Below, piece after piece: positions 24,827 through 33,823 of a stretch of DNA of 64,000 bases (position 1 is the first letter of the stretch; each line of letters begins with the position of its first letter). Below the pieces are notes generated by a model. It worked only from the letters and a program-made list of their open reading frames with translations. It searched no databases and was not told the origin of the DNA. The stretch covers positions 1,488,001 to 1,552,000 of the forward strand of contig OZ240673.1 of NCBI GenBank assembly GCA_965198755.1, in the 5' to 3' direction. A program made the position numbers and the translations under genes. The stretch is from BOG-908 sp963692875. GTDB lineage: Bacteria > Pseudomonadota > Alphaproteobacteria > Acetobacterales > Acetobacteraceae.

Positions 24827-24873
24827 TTCCCTTCCCTTTTGGCGAAACCCACCCCGCCACGTTAAGTGCCCCC

Positions 24874-25923
24874 ATGCGGGTCCTACACGTAGGTAATTTC
24901 GGCTCCAGGGCAAAAGGCGCGTTCCTCCACTCCGTCGCCCCCAAGCTCAGCCGCGGCCTGATCCGCCTGGGCCACCAGGTGGTCGACTTCGCCGACCGCG
25001 ACGTGGCCCGCGCCGGCACCCTCTTCCACGCCCGCAAGCTCGGCGGCGCCCACGCCAACCGCGCCCTGGTCCGCCTGGCCCACGACATGCGGCCGGACCT
25101 GCTGCTGCTCGGCCACGCGGACACCATCTCCGCGGGCACCATCGCCGCCCTGCGCCGCGCCCACCCGTCCATGCGGGTGCTGCAATGGAACGTCGACCCT
25201 GTGTTCGAGCCGGACAACATCGCCCGCCTGCGCAGCAAGCTCGACGTGGTGGACGCGACGCTCGTCTCCACCGCCGGCGAGGCGCTGGCCCCGCTGCGCC
25301 GGCCCGGCATGGCGCTGGGCTTCATCCCCAACCCGGTCGACGCGTCCATCGAGAGCGGCCGCGCCGACCTCGCCTCCCACCTGCCGCACGACCTGTTCTT
25401 CGCCTGCGGCCACCCGGCCCGCCCGCTCCGCACGCTCTGCGGCCAGGAATGGGACATGGACGCGTTCTTCGCCCGCCTCGCGCAGGCGGTGCCGGGATTG
25501 CGCACCTGCCTGGCCGGCCTGTCCGGTTACCCCCACCTCGCCGGCGCCCCCTACCAGGACGCGCTGGCCAGCTGTGCGGCCGGGCTGAACGCCAGCCGCC
25601 GCAACGACGCGCTGCTCTACACCAGCGACCGCCTGGCCCACATGATCGGCAACGGCCAGGCGATCCTGATCGACCGCGCCACCGGCTACGACCGCCTGTT
25701 CACGCCCGACCAGATGGTCTTCTTCACCGGCTTCGACGAGCTAGCCAGCCTGGTCCGCCGCCTGGCCGCCGAGCCGGCCTGGCGCCGCGCCGTGGCGCAA
25801 TCAGGCCGTGCCCGCTACCACGCATTGTTCAACGAAACCGTGGTGGCCGCCTACGTGGTGGACGTGGCGTTCGCCACCCTTGACCTAGGACGATACGAGT
25901 GGCCGACGCTGATCGACCGATGA
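24874..25923 (+). CDS. CgeB-like glycosyltransferase
   Basis: A 349-residue soluble protein with a GT-B-like start (MRVLHVGNFGSRAKGAFLHS), DLLLLGHADTISAGTIAALR, QWNVDPVFEPDN and a C-terminal half LNASRRNDALLYTSDRLAHM ... GQAILIDRATGYDRLF that matches the CgeB / group-1 glycosyltransferase C-terminal pattern. It probably adds a sugar to a surface polysaccharide precursor. Its stop overlaps the start of the O-antigen ligase-like gene (ATGA), so the two act together. Confidence 0.75.
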   Translation: MRVLHVGNFGSRAKGAFLHSVAPKLSRGLIRLGHQVVDFADRDVARAGTLFHARKLGGAHANRALVRLAHDMRPDLLLLGHADTISAGTIAALRRAHPSMRVLQWNVDPVFEPDNIARLRSKLDVVDATLVSTAGEALAPLRRPGMALGFIPNPVDASIESGRADLASHLPHDLFFACGHPARPLRTLCGQEWDMDAFFARLAQAVPGLRTCLAGLSGYPHLAGAPYQDALASCAAGLNASRRNDALLYTSDRLAHMIGNGQAILIDRATGYDRLFTPDQMVFFTGFDELASLVRRLAAEPAWRRAVAQSGRARYHALFNETVVAAYVVDVAFATLDLGRYEWPTLIDR

Positions 25924-27098
25924 CGACGACCACCATGACGGGCTGGGCGCGCGTCCGCCGGGACTCTGTCCTGCCGCTGAGTCTCCTGCTGTTCGTGGCG
26001 TCCGCCTTCGCGCTGCCGAGCGGCCCGGCCTACGCACTGGTGTTTTACGTGCTCGTGCTGCCGGCCGCCCTGTTCACCGCGCGCAGGCTGGTGGCGGAGC
26101 TGGATGCCGGCGCCCTGATCGCCATGGCGCTGGTCGTCTGGTCCGGCCTTACTTTGCTCTGGGGGCACGACGACCACCACCGCTCGGGGCGTTTCGCGGT
26201 GGACAGCGCGATGACGCTGGTCTTCGTGCTCGCCATGCTGGGCGGCCTGGCCACCGCGGCAAACCGCCGCGCGCTGGGCAGCGTGCTGATCTGGGCGGGG
26301 GCGGCCAACGCGGTGCTCTCGGTCGTGCTTGGACAGGTCTTTCCGCTGCCCACCGAGCGGCTGCACGGCTGGGGCGTCACCAGCCACCCGATACTCGGCG
26401 CCTCGGTGATGAGCATGGCCTACCTCACCGCGCTGACCCGGGTGCTGAGCGAACGGCGGCACCGCCTGGCGCATTTGGCCGCCGGCACCGCCATGGTTGT
26501 GTTCCTGCTGATGACGGAGAGCCGCGGGCCGCTGCTGGCGGCCCTGGTGGCGTCGATGTTTCTCTGCCTGCAGGGCCCGTGGCGCTGGCGGGCGCTGGGT
26601 GCCATGGCCGCGCTCGGCCTGGCTTGGGCGCTGCTGCCGGCCGCCATGCGCCACCACCAGGAGGCCGCGATGGTCTCGCGCGGCTCGTCTCACCGCCTGC
26701 AGATCTGGTCGCGGACGCTGGAGCTGATCGGGCAGCGGCCGCTGTTCGGCCACGGCCTGGCCGCCAATCTGGACCTACCGGGCATCACATTCCCGCACGA
26801 TTTGTATTTGTCCGTGCTGTTCTACAGCGGCGCGGTGGGGTTCGTGCTGTTTGCAGCCCTCGGCGGCTGGGTGAGCCTGGCGCTGTGGCGAAGTGCGCGC
26901 GGCGACGAGCGGCTGTGGATGACGGCGCTGTGGATCGACGCGCTGCTGTCCGGGCTGACGGATCTTGGTCAAATCACCAAGGGGCCGGGGCCGATGTGGT
27001 TCATCTTTTGGTTGCCGGTCGGGCTGATATTAGCAAAGCAAGAAAGGCCTTCTTTTTTGAAAAAAAGAAGCAAAAAACTTTTGCTCCCTGTCGGGTGA
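25920..27098 (+). CDS. O-antigen ligase/polymerase-like membrane protein
   Basis: A 392-residue protein with about ten transmembrane helices and the Wzy_C/WaaL pattern: TESRGPLLAALVAS, a large periplasmic loop with SSHRLQIWSRTLELIGQRPL and FGHGLAANLDLP followed by FPHDLYLSVLFYSG. It would polymerise or ligate surface glycans. Translationally coupled to the CgeB-like gene. Its last 20 or so residues (ERPSFLKKRSKKLLLPVG) are encoded by repeat copy 14, which supplies the stop codon; the native C-terminus was probably near VGLILAK. Confidence 0.83.
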   Translation: MTTTTMTGWARVRRDSVLPLSLLLFVASAFALPSGPAYALVFYVLVLPAALFTARRLVAELDAGALIAMALVVWSGLTLLWGHDDHHRSGRFAVDSAMTLVFVLAMLGGLATAANRRALGSVLIWAGAANAVLSVVLGQVFPLPTERLHGWGVTSHPILGASVMSMAYLTALTRVLSERRHRLAHLAAGTAMVVFLLMTESRGPLLAALVASMFLCLQGPWRWRALGAMAALGLAWALLPAAMRHHQEAAMVSRGSSHRLQIWSRTLELIGQRPLFGHGLAANLDLPGITFPHDLYLSVLFYSGAVGFVLFAALGGWVSLALWRSARGDERLWMTALWIDALLSGLTDLGQITKGPGPMWFIFWLPVGLILAKQERPSFLKKRSKKLLLPVG

Positions 27099-27168
27099 TC
27101 ACCCTGGAGCGCGCGACAGCGGAGACAAAAGTTTTTTGGTTCTTTTTTTCAAAAAAGAACTGCTTGCC
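27033..27168. repeat. Nested-palindrome repeat, copy 14
   Basis: Left GCCTTC/GAAGC hairpin, shortened centre (CCCTGTCGGGTGATCACCCT), right CGCGCGACAGCGGAGACAAA then a GGTTC/GAAC hairpin. The left arm is translated as the end of the ligase gene; the right edge touches the stop of the convergent metallopeptidase gene. Confidence 0.85.
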
Positions 27169-27870
27169 TTACCCCGCCCGCAACAGCCGAGCCCCCTCCT
27201 CCGCAAGCCAGGCGCTGGCAACCGCCCGATGCGGCGAAAGCGTGTCGCACAGCGCCCAGAACTCCGGCGCGTGGTTCATGTGCCGCAGGTGCGCCACCTC
27301 GTGGCCCACCACGTAATCCTGCACGAAAGGCGGCGCCATCAGCAGGCGCCAGCAGAACATCAGCACGCCGTCCGCCGAGCAGCTGCCCCAGCGCGTGCGC
27401 GTGTCCTTCACGGTGACGCGGCGGACCGTCAGGCCGGCGCCGGCGGCCTTTGCCATCGCCTGGGCCGCGAAGCGTCTGCGTGCCTCGGCGCGCAGGAAGT
27501 CGGCGACCCGCCGCGGCAGGAAATCGGGGTCGCCGGAGACGAACAGGGCACCGTCCTCAATCCAGGCGCCGCCGCGTGCTGCCGGCGCATGGCGGATCGG
27601 GTGCGGCACGCCGTCGATGGCGACCAGGGCGCCCGCCACGAACGGCTCGGCGGCTGGCAGGGCGGCCAGCCTGGTGCTGACCCAGTCGGCGTTGCTGGTC
27701 AGCAAGGCGATCCCGGCCGACTTCGCGGCGCGCATGGGCAAGGTGACGACGACGTGACCGTGCCGGGAGTCGATCCGCAGGGTGATGCGGCGGGCGCGCC
27801 GGCAGCGGCGCCAGTGGATGGTGGCGGGGCCGCCCGGCAAACGCAGCGACTCGGGAGGCAGCGGTCTCAC
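27169..27870 (-). CDS. YgjP/WrpA-like zinc metallopeptidase (DUF45)
   Basis: A 233-residue SprT/YgjP-type protein. The metal-binding motif is VVGHEVAHLRHMNHAPEFW (His190, Glu191, His194, His200) and the family-specific DTRTRWGSCSADG precedes it. Start is GTG. Family members are putative peptidases of unknown substrate. It is convergent with the O-antigen ligase gene. Confidence 0.9.
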   Translation of the reverse strand: MRPLPPESLRLPGGPATIHWRRCRRARRITLRIDSRHGHVVVTLPMRAAKSAGIALLTSNADWVSTRLAALPAAEPFVAGALVAIDGVPHPIRHAPAARGGAWIEDGALFVSGDPDFLPRRVADFLRAEARRRFAAQAMAKAAGAGLTVRRVTVKDTRTRWGSCSADGVLMFCWRLLMAPPFVQDYVVGHEVAHLRHMNHAPEFWALCDTLSPHRAVASAWLAEEGARLLRAG

Positions 27871-27928
27871 CGAAGCAGGATGCGGAGTGCCGCACGCCGG
27901 CGCAAGCCGCGCGACGTGGCCGGACGGG

Positions 27929-28138
27929 CTAGCTCACGGCACCGCATTTTAGGCAGGTGAAGCTGGTCTCGCCGGGCGTGCGTCCGAGTTGTTCCAGCTT
28001 GAGGTCGCCGGAGACGTTGTCCACGGCGAGGGACTCACTGGTCATCAGCGCGCCGGCATCTTGGGAGAAGGTGGCGTTTCCGGTGGCCCCGCATTGCTTG
28101 CAGGTGAGGGGCACACTCCATTTTTCTTTGTTTTCCAT
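27929..28138 (-). CDS. Small zinc-ribbon protein
   Basis: A 69-residue protein with two CxxC pairs (CKQCG at residues 13-17 and CLKCG near the end) forming a zinc ribbon that closes on itself. The linker is SQDAGALMTSESLAV... with no catalytic motif. I do not recognise the family. Lies 58 bp downstream of the metallopeptidase start and on the same strand, but upstream in transcription. Confidence 0.65.
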   Translation of the reverse strand: MENKEKWSVPLTCKQCGATGNATFSQDAGALMTSESLAVDNVSGDLKLEQLGRTPGETSFTCLKCGAVS

Positions 28139-28184
28139 CGTGGCAGTCTGACACAGGCGGCGGGTTCGGCAAGTCCGGTGAACA

Positions 28185-28333
28185 GCAAGACAGGCCTTCT
28201 TTTTTGAGAGGAGGCAAAGGACCTTTGCCCCTGCGCTCTCTCCAGCGCCTCAGGCCTCGCCTGAGGCGCAAGACGGTTGCCGCGCGCCAGGGAACAAAAG
28301 TTTGCACTCTCTTCTCGAAAAGGGCCTGCTTGC
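28185..28333. repeat. Nested-palindrome repeat, copy 15 (degenerate, different centre)
   Basis: Arms are recognisable (GGCCTTCTTTTTTGAGAGGA and AGTTTGCACTCTCTTCTCGA) but the centre carries an unrelated GC palindrome, CTCAGGCCTCGCCTGAG. Right edge GCTTGCTTCG. Confidence 0.65.
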
Positions 28334-28375
28334 TTCGTGCGTGTCAGCCTCGGAGCCTGTCAGCAAACAGCCTTG

Positions 28376-28795
28376 TCACTCAGGTATGTTGCAAGCAGCG
28401 TCGCGCATTTCGACGAAACACCCGGCCGCGAAGTAGATGCATCGCGGATTGACGTAGTCGAGCCTCGTCGTGTTGAGCCTTCCCATTGCGACTTCCCCGG
28501 ACAGCGCCAGGAAGTCGGTTTCCTCGGCCTTATGCACGTAACCGGCCAGACGGAAGACATGCTGGCAGACGACGAACTGGCCGGTTGAGTTGGGGTTGCC
28601 ACTGTACATCCAGCTTCCGCTTGCGGAGTAGCCGGCGACGGAGTTGTTCTGCGTCAGGGTGTAGCACAGTGAACAGGTCCCACCGGGATAACTGAGCGTC
28701 GCCAGGTAGTAACCGGAATATTGGTTGCGTGCGTAGCTTGCCATGGCGCCGACAAGGCATAACACGGCCGCCAAGCCTAACATGTGAGAACGCAT
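28376..28795 (-). CDS. Small secreted cysteine-containing protein of unknown function
   Basis: A 139-residue protein with a signal peptide (MLGLAAVLCLVGAMASYA, cleavage near ASYARN) and six cysteines in the mature part (CSLCYTL, CQHVF, CIYFAAGC, DAACN), suggesting disulphides in the periplasm or outside. GGGAG seven bases upstream supports the start. No family recognised. Base composition is clearly less GC-rich than the window average, and it is bracketed by repeat copies 15 and 16, so it may be acquired DNA. Confidence 0.7.
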   Translation of the reverse strand: MRSHMLGLAAVLCLVGAMASYARNQYSGYYLATLSYPGGTCSLCYTLTQNNSVAGYSASGSWMYSGNPNSTGQFVVCQHVFRLAGYVHKAEETDFLALSGEVAMGRLNTTRLDYVNPRCIYFAAGCFVEMRDAACNIPE

Positions 28796-28871
28796 TTTGT
28801 GACTCCCAAGCGCACGTCACCACGGACGGCGCGTACGGGATGCTAACGCTTTCGGCATGACGGCACTTGAT

Positions 28872-29063
28872 ACCAACCGGTTGGAAGGTTGACCGTTTCG
28901 AAGCAAGCAAGGCCTTCTTTTTTGAAAAGAAGCAAAAAACTTTTGTCTCCGCTGTCGCGGACCCTACCGGAGAGCGCGCGACAGCGGAGTCAAAAGTTTT
29001 TTGGTCCTTTTTTTCAAAAAAGGACTGCTTGCTTTCTATGAGTCACGATCAATGCCAGTCGGT
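28872..29063. repeat. Nested-palindrome repeat, copy 16 (long form)
   Basis: Starts ACCAACCGGTTGGAAGGTTG, ends CCAGTCGGT; inner palindrome GTCTCCGCTGTCGCGG ... CGCGCGACAGCGGAGTC. One base pair in the outer stem is mismatched (GTCTCC against GGAGTC). Dinucleotide TA borders both ends. Confidence 0.88.
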
Positions 29064-29499
29064 ACAAGCTGATCCGAAACACTGCGCACTACTCTGTGAC
29101 GACTTATGTGAAATGGTATCGATTTCCTTGCAGCAGCAATCTGGAGTTACAGTGCCGACGTTTCATGTCCGCTTGCGGATGACGGTTGGCGACCGGGTCC
29201 TTCTCGTCCAAGGGTTGGTGTTACACTCGCGGAAGCCGTGCGCTGCTTGTAAAGAAAGCCGACACCTCGAAGCTGCAACCTCAGAGAGCTTTCGACGTCT
29301 TGTTTTGCAACCATGTTGCACATGTTTTTGCACTGAACACGCAGGGATCACCGGAGTTTGGCGAACCGGAGAGGCGGGACGAGCCGAGAGTTGGCGTGTG
29401 TGTCCGCCCGCGCCACTGAAGCCGATAGTGGCAAGGCGTTTCTTGATCAAACGTGTCACGCGGTGTAGTCTGAGCGTTCCTTTGTTCCGGTATCGTCAA
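29064..29499. other. Low-GC stretch without a convincing gene
   Basis: About 435 bp of near-balanced base composition. Open frames on both strands read through it but give no protein-like pattern, and none has a ribosome-binding site. It may be decayed coding DNA or a long leader of the downstream hydrolase gene. Confidence 0.5.
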
Positions 29500-30489
29500 A
29501 TGTCCGTACCGTCCGAGGCCGTTTCTCTGCCCCAGCGCCAGGCGCCTCGCCTGGACGTCGTGTGCGCCGCGCCGTCTCAGATGCCGGAACTCTGCAAGCG
29601 GGACTGGGACGCGGTGCAGATGGTCTCGTTCGGCAAGTTCGCCGACCTCGCAACGCTCGGCGCGCAGGCGCCGCGCCCGCGCAAGGCGTCGCCGTTAGCG
29701 TTCCTCGGCGTCGTGGAGCGTTACCGCGCCGGCCAGGACGTGCTGGCCCAGGCGTCGGGCGCCGCATCCAGCAAGGCCGGCACCGATCTTCCGGACGGCC
29801 GCGTCTCGGTGGCCCTGCTGCGCAAGCCCAAGGCACGCCGGTTGACCATCGTGTTCGCCGGCAACAACGCCCAGCTGGTCGTCCCGACGCCGCTGCTCGC
29901 TGCACACGACACACACCTCCTGCTGGTCCGCGACCCGAGGCGGTGTTTCGCGCTGGCCGGCATCGACGGGCTCGGGGACGACTACCGCGCGTGCCTGGCG
30001 CGGTTCACCGCCATCATCCGCCTCCTGGGGGCCGACGAGGTGGCCTGCATCGGCATGTCCGCCGGCGGCGTGCCCGCGCTGAAATACGGCTGCGACCTCG
30101 GCTCCTTCGGCGTGCTCGGGTTCAGCATGCCCACCTCGCTCAACCTCGACGATCATCCAGGGGCGGAGCTGAAGCAGTATCCGCAGCTGGTGATGCTCTA
30201 CAAACGCGACCGCTCGCTCGGCATCGACTTCGCGGCCTACCACCAGAAGGTTGCCATCCGGCCGCGCGCCACGCTGGTCTATAGTGCCGGCCACAAGCGG
30301 GACGCCTTTCTCGCCAGGCGCATGCGCGGCCTCGACGATGTGGCGTTGCTGGAAACGGCCGAGTTCACCGGCCACGCGACCTACCGTTGGGCCATCAGCC
30401 AGGGGGTGCTGCCGGGGATCCTGGACCATTTCTACGAACCCGGCAGCTTTCCCGTCCCTGCGGCCCTGAGCCCGGACTGCCCGCAATAG
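29500..30489 (+). CDS. Alpha/beta hydrolase-fold protein of unknown function
   Basis: A 329-residue protein with a strand-helix pattern and a nucleophile elbow CIGMSAGGVPALKYG (Ser187), preceded by RRLTIVFAGNNAQL, and a late His in FTGHATYRW. This fits an alpha/beta hydrolase, but an acidic third residue cannot be assigned by eye. I chose the ATG at MSVPSEAV because the frame upstream passes through low-GC noncoding-looking DNA and repeat copy 16. Ribosome-binding site is weak. Substrate unknown. Confidence 0.65.
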   Translation: MSVPSEAVSLPQRQAPRLDVVCAAPSQMPELCKRDWDAVQMVSFGKFADLATLGAQAPRPRKASPLAFLGVVERYRAGQDVLAQASGAASSKAGTDLPDGRVSVALLRKPKARRLTIVFAGNNAQLVVPTPLLAAHDTHLLLVRDPRRCFALAGIDGLGDDYRACLARFTAIIRLLGADEVACIGMSAGGVPALKYGCDLGSFGVLGFSMPTSLNLDDHPGAELKQYPQLVMLYKRDRSLGIDFAAYHQKVAIRPRATLVYSAGHKRDAFLARRMRGLDDVALLETAEFTGHATYRWAISQGVLPGILDHFYEPGSFPVPAALSPDCPQ

Positions 30490-30643
30490 CGGCATCGGGC
30501 GCGTCCCGGCCAGCAGCGTCCTGCGCGTCGTTGCCTACGCCAGACACCGTGGGGGCCGGACTGCCGCCTCTCTACCTGGCACCGCGCACGTCGCTGCCCC
30601 GCACGCCAGTGCCCCGCGCGATCGCCCAGGCGGCAAACGATTT

Positions 30644-30675
30644 GACCTTAGAGGCGAATACCCTAACCTAAGGTC
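30644..30675. promoter_or_regulatory. Perfect 8-bp inverted repeat, candidate operator upstream of the acyl-CoA ligase
   Basis: GACCTTAG and CTAAGGTC separated by 16 bp, overlapping TTGACC (30643-30648), which could be a -35 element. It lies about 85 bp before the acyl-CoA ligase start in a gap free of palindromic repeats. An inner pair TTAG/CTAA is also symmetric. The rest of the 270-bp gap shows nothing recognisable. The regulator is unknown; MerR- or TetR-type fatty-acid regulators are possible. Confidence 0.4.
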
Positions 30676-30759
30676 CCATAAACGCGGCCGCACGCAGCGG
30701 CCATGACACGCGCCGCCCTACTGTTAGGGGTAAACGGCCGGACAACGAAGGGGTGAGAG

Positions 30760-32463
30760 ATGGACCAGCACGGGTCTGCGACACTCGACGCGCACGAGAC
30801 CGCGTCCCCGGACAAAACCGGGGCTGCACGCCAGCCATGGGAGGCGCACTACCCGCCGGGCCTGGCCTGGCGCCTGCCGGTCATGAGCGGCACGCTGCCG
30901 GAACTGCTCGAGCGGTCGGCGGCGCAGTGGGCCGGCAAGCCGGCCCTCGAATACAGGGACCGCCAGATCGGCTACACCGAGCTTGCCGCCACCGTGGACC
31001 GGATGGCCGCCGGCTTCCTCGCCGCCGGCTACGGCCCCGGCAAAACCATCGCCCTGTTCCTGCCCAACACGCCCTGGCACACGGTGTGTTTCTTCGCGGC
31101 CCTAAAGGCCGGCGCCCGGCTCGCGCATCTGAGCCCGCTCGACGCACCGCGCGAGCTGGTCTTCAAGATCGCCGACAGCGCCGCCGACGTGGTGGTGACC
31201 ACCGACCTGGGCGGCCTGGCACTGGCCGCCGCCAAGCTGGTGGCCACCGGCGCCGCACCGCGCGTGCTGGTCGGCGAGGATTTTCACTGGGGCGGTGCGG
31301 CCGCCGACCCCGCACTCTACACCGACAAGATCGCCCGCCTGGGCGACCTGCTCACCGACACCATGCCCGCCGCCTGGCCTGAGGTGCACGCCGACGACCT
31401 GGCCCTGCTGCAATACACCGGCGGCACCACCGGCATGCCGAAGGGGGCGATGCTGACCCACGCCAACCTGCTGGCCGCAACCAGCAACTACCTGGCCTGG
31501 CGCGACCCGGGAGTCGAGGCGGGCAGCCAGCGGGTGATCGGCGTGCTGCCGATGTTCCACGTCTACGCCATGGGCATCGTGCTGCTGCTCAACATCGCCG
31601 ACGGTAACGAGATCCTGCTGCGCCCGCGCTTCGATATCGCCACTACCATCCGCGACATCGAGGAGAAGCGCGCCACCGCGTTCCCCGCGGTGCCCACCAT
31701 GCTGATCGCGCTGCTCAGCGAGCCCGGCGTCGAGACCCATGATTTCAGCTCGCTCAACATGGTAGGCTCCGGCGGCGCGCCGCTGCCGACCGAGGTGTGC
31801 GCCCGCGCCGAGCGGCTGTTCGGCCGCCAGCTGCGCCAGGGCTGGGGCATGACGGAGACCTGCGCGGTGGGCACCCGCCTGCCGTCCGGCATGGTCGCCG
31901 AGCCCGGCATGATCGGCACGCCGCTGCCCAACGTGGAGCTGCGCATCGTCTCGCTGTCGGACCCCACGCAGGCGCTGCCGCCGGGTGCCATCGGCGAGAT
32001 TGCCGTGCGCGGCCCCAACATCACCAGCGGCTACTGGAACCAGCCGGAGCTGACACAGCAGAGCTACGCCGATGGCTGGTTCCTGACCGGCGACATTGGC
32101 CACATGAGCGCCGACGGGCTGTTCACCCTGGTGGACCGCAAGAAGCGGATGATCATCTCCGGCGGCTTCAACGTGTACCCGGCGATGATCGAGAACAGCA
32201 TCTACGAACACCCCGACGTGGAAGAGGTGATCGTCATCGGCGTGCCGGACGACTACCGCGGCGAGGCGGCCAAGGCGTTCCTCAAGATGCGCGCCGGTGC
32301 GGCGCCGTTGGACATCGACACGTTGAAGGCGTTCCTGGCCGACAAGGTCGGCAAGCACGAGATGCCGAAAGCGGTGGAGATACGCGACAGCCTGCCCAGG
32401 AGCCCGGTGGGCAAGCTGCTGGCGACGCAGTTGGCTGAGGAAGAGAAGGCCAAAAGCAAGTAA
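30760..32463 (+). CDS. Acyl-CoA ligase (AMP-forming; long-chain/dicarboxylic, PimA/FadD-like)
   Basis: A 567-residue adenylate-forming ligase that activates carboxylic acids with ATP and CoA. Core motifs: LLQYTGGTTGMPKGAMLTH (P-loop), WGMTETCAVG, WFLTGDIGHMSADGLFTLVD, DRKKRMIISGGFNVYP and PRSPVGKLL with the C-terminal catalytic Lys. Start supported by AGGGGTGAG. With the two acyl-CoA dehydrogenases downstream, the set resembles pimA-pimC-pimD for pimelate and medium/long-chain acid degradation; chain length cannot be read from sequence. Confidence 0.92.
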   Translation: MDQHGSATLDAHETASPDKTGAARQPWEAHYPPGLAWRLPVMSGTLPELLERSAAQWAGKPALEYRDRQIGYTELAATVDRMAAGFLAAGYGPGKTIALFLPNTPWHTVCFFAALKAGARLAHLSPLDAPRELVFKIADSAADVVVTTDLGGLALAAAKLVATGAAPRVLVGEDFHWGGAAADPALYTDKIARLGDLLTDTMPAAWPEVHADDLALLQYTGGTTGMPKGAMLTHANLLAATSNYLAWRDPGVEAGSQRVIGVLPMFHVYAMGIVLLLNIADGNEILLRPRFDIATTIRDIEEKRATAFPAVPTMLIALLSEPGVETHDFSSLNMVGSGGAPLPTEVCARAERLFGRQLRQGWGMTETCAVGTRLPSGMVAEPGMIGTPLPNVELRIVSLSDPTQALPPGAIGEIAVRGPNITSGYWNQPELTQQSYADGWFLTGDIGHMSADGLFTLVDRKKRMIISGGFNVYPAMIENSIYEHPDVEEVIVIGVPDDYRGEAAKAFLKMRAGAAPLDIDTLKAFLADKVGKHEMPKAVEIRDSLPRSPVGKLLATQLAEEEKAKSK

Positions 32464-32580
32464 GGCCTTCTTTTTCGAGAAAAAGAAGCAAAAAGCTTTT
32501 GCTTCCGCTGTCGCGGCTCTTTCCGGTGAGCGCGACAGCGGAGACAAAAGTTTTTTGGTTCTTTTTTTCAAAAAAGAACA
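32464..32580. repeat. Nested-palindrome repeat, copy 17 (A centre)
   Basis: Left GGCCTTC hairpin, centre GCTTCCGCTGTCGCGGCTCT ... GCGCGACAGCGGAGACAAAA, right GGTTC/GAAC hairpin without the final GCTTGC. Located between two genes of a probable operon. Confidence 0.88.
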
Positions 32581-32610
32581 ATGTGACGGGTGCCGGCAGG
32601 AGAGAACACC

Positions 32611-33819
32611 ATGGACCTACGCTTCACCGAAGAAGAAAACGCCTTCCGCCACGAGATGCGCACGTTCTTTCGCGAAAACATCCCGCAGGACATCCGCACT
32701 CGCATCGGTGAAGGCCGCCACATCGGCCGCGAAGACTTCATCCGCTGCCAGCAGATACTCAACAAGGCCGGCCTGGCCGTGCCGCACTGGCCCGTGCAGT
32801 ATGGCGGCCGCGGCTGGACCCCGATCCAGCTCTACATCTACAACGAGGAGATGCTGAGCGAGAACGTGCCCAGTCCGCTGCCCTTCGGCACCCACATGGT
32901 GGGGCCGGTGATCGCCGCCTTCGGCAACGACGCGCAGAAGGCGCATTACCTGCCGCGCATCGCTAACATCGACGATTGGTGGTGCCAGGGCTTCTCCGAA
33001 CCCGGCGCCGGTTCCGACCTCGCAAGCCTCAAGACCCGCGCGGTGCGCGACGGGGACCACTGGGTCATCAACGGCCAGAAGACCTGGACCACGCTGGGCC
33101 AGTGGGCGGACTGGATCTTCGTGCTCGCCCGCACCAACCCGGAGGCCCGCAAGCCGCAGGAAGGCATCAGCTTCATTCTGGTAGACATGAAGACGCCAGG
33201 CGTCACCGTCCGCCCGATCCAACTGATCGACGGCGGCTACGAGGTCAACGAGGTGTGGTTCGACGACGTGCGCGTGCCGGCCGAGAACCTGGTGGGCCAG
33301 GAAAACCGCGGCTGGGATTGTGCGAAGTTCCTGCTCGGCAACGAGCGGTCCAACATCGCGCGCATCGGCAGCAGCAAGGCGCGCCTGCGCCGCATCCAGG
33401 AACTGGCGCGCAAGGTGCCGTCCGGCGACGGCGCGCTGTGGGACGACGCGGCGTTCCGTCACAAGGTCCGCTCGGTGGAGATCGAGCTGAAGGCGCTGGA
33501 GATGACCCAGTTGCGCGTTGTGGCCGCCGACCGCGACCACTCCAACAAGCCGAACCCCGCATCCTCCATCCTGAAGATCAAGGGCTCGGAGATTCAGCAG
33601 GCAACCACCGAGCTGGCGCTGGAAATGGCGGGGCCGTTTGCGTTGGCCTACCACGACGAGCGCGAGGAGATCCCCGAGGGCGCCAACGACCTGCCGGACG
33701 GGTTCGACTGGGCGGACACCGCGGCGCCGGAGTATTTCAACTACCGCAAGGTGACGATCTACGGCGGGTCGAACGAGATACAGCGTAACATCATCGCGAA
33801 GGCGGTGCTGGGCTTCTAA
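32611..33819 (+). CDS. Acyl-CoA dehydrogenase, PimC-like
   Basis: A 402-residue FAD-dependent acyl-CoA dehydrogenase for the first step of acyl-CoA beta-oxidation. Recognisable: GLAVPHWPVQYGGRGW, WCQGFSEPGAGSDLASLKTR (FAD and substrate binding), GQKTWTTLGQWADWIFVLAR, VSGG-equivalent and C-terminal YGGSNEIQRNIIAKAVLGF. Ribosome-binding site AGGAGAG defines the start. Paired dehydrogenases of this type often form heteromeric enzymes, so it may work with the next gene. Confidence 0.9.
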   Translation: MDLRFTEEENAFRHEMRTFFRENIPQDIRTRIGEGRHIGREDFIRCQQILNKAGLAVPHWPVQYGGRGWTPIQLYIYNEEMLSENVPSPLPFGTHMVGPVIAAFGNDAQKAHYLPRIANIDDWWCQGFSEPGAGSDLASLKTRAVRDGDHWVINGQKTWTTLGQWADWIFVLARTNPEARKPQEGISFILVDMKTPGVTVRPIQLIDGGYEVNEVWFDDVRVPAENLVGQENRGWDCAKFLLGNERSNIARIGSSKARLRRIQELARKVPSGDGALWDDAAFRHKVRSVEIELKALEMTQLRVVAADRDHSNKPNPASSILKIKGSEIQQATTELALEMAGPFALAYHDEREEIPEGANDLPDGFDWADTAAPEYFNYRKVTIYGGSNEIQRNIIAKAVLGF

Positions 33820-33823
33820 AGAA

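Noticed and set aside
27134..27168. Each AT hairpin as a classical single intrinsic terminator
   Set aside because: The hairpin stem itself is AT-rich and the adjacent T run precedes rather than follows it; only the A-type GC stem followed by TTTTTT fits a terminator, so individual arms were recorded as repeat parts.
28867..29499. An N-terminal extension of the alpha/beta hydrolase through repeat copy 16
   Set aside because: The extension would be repeat-encoded (AFFFEKKQKTF) followed by low-GC DNA without conserved pattern; the ATG at 29500 is more plausible.
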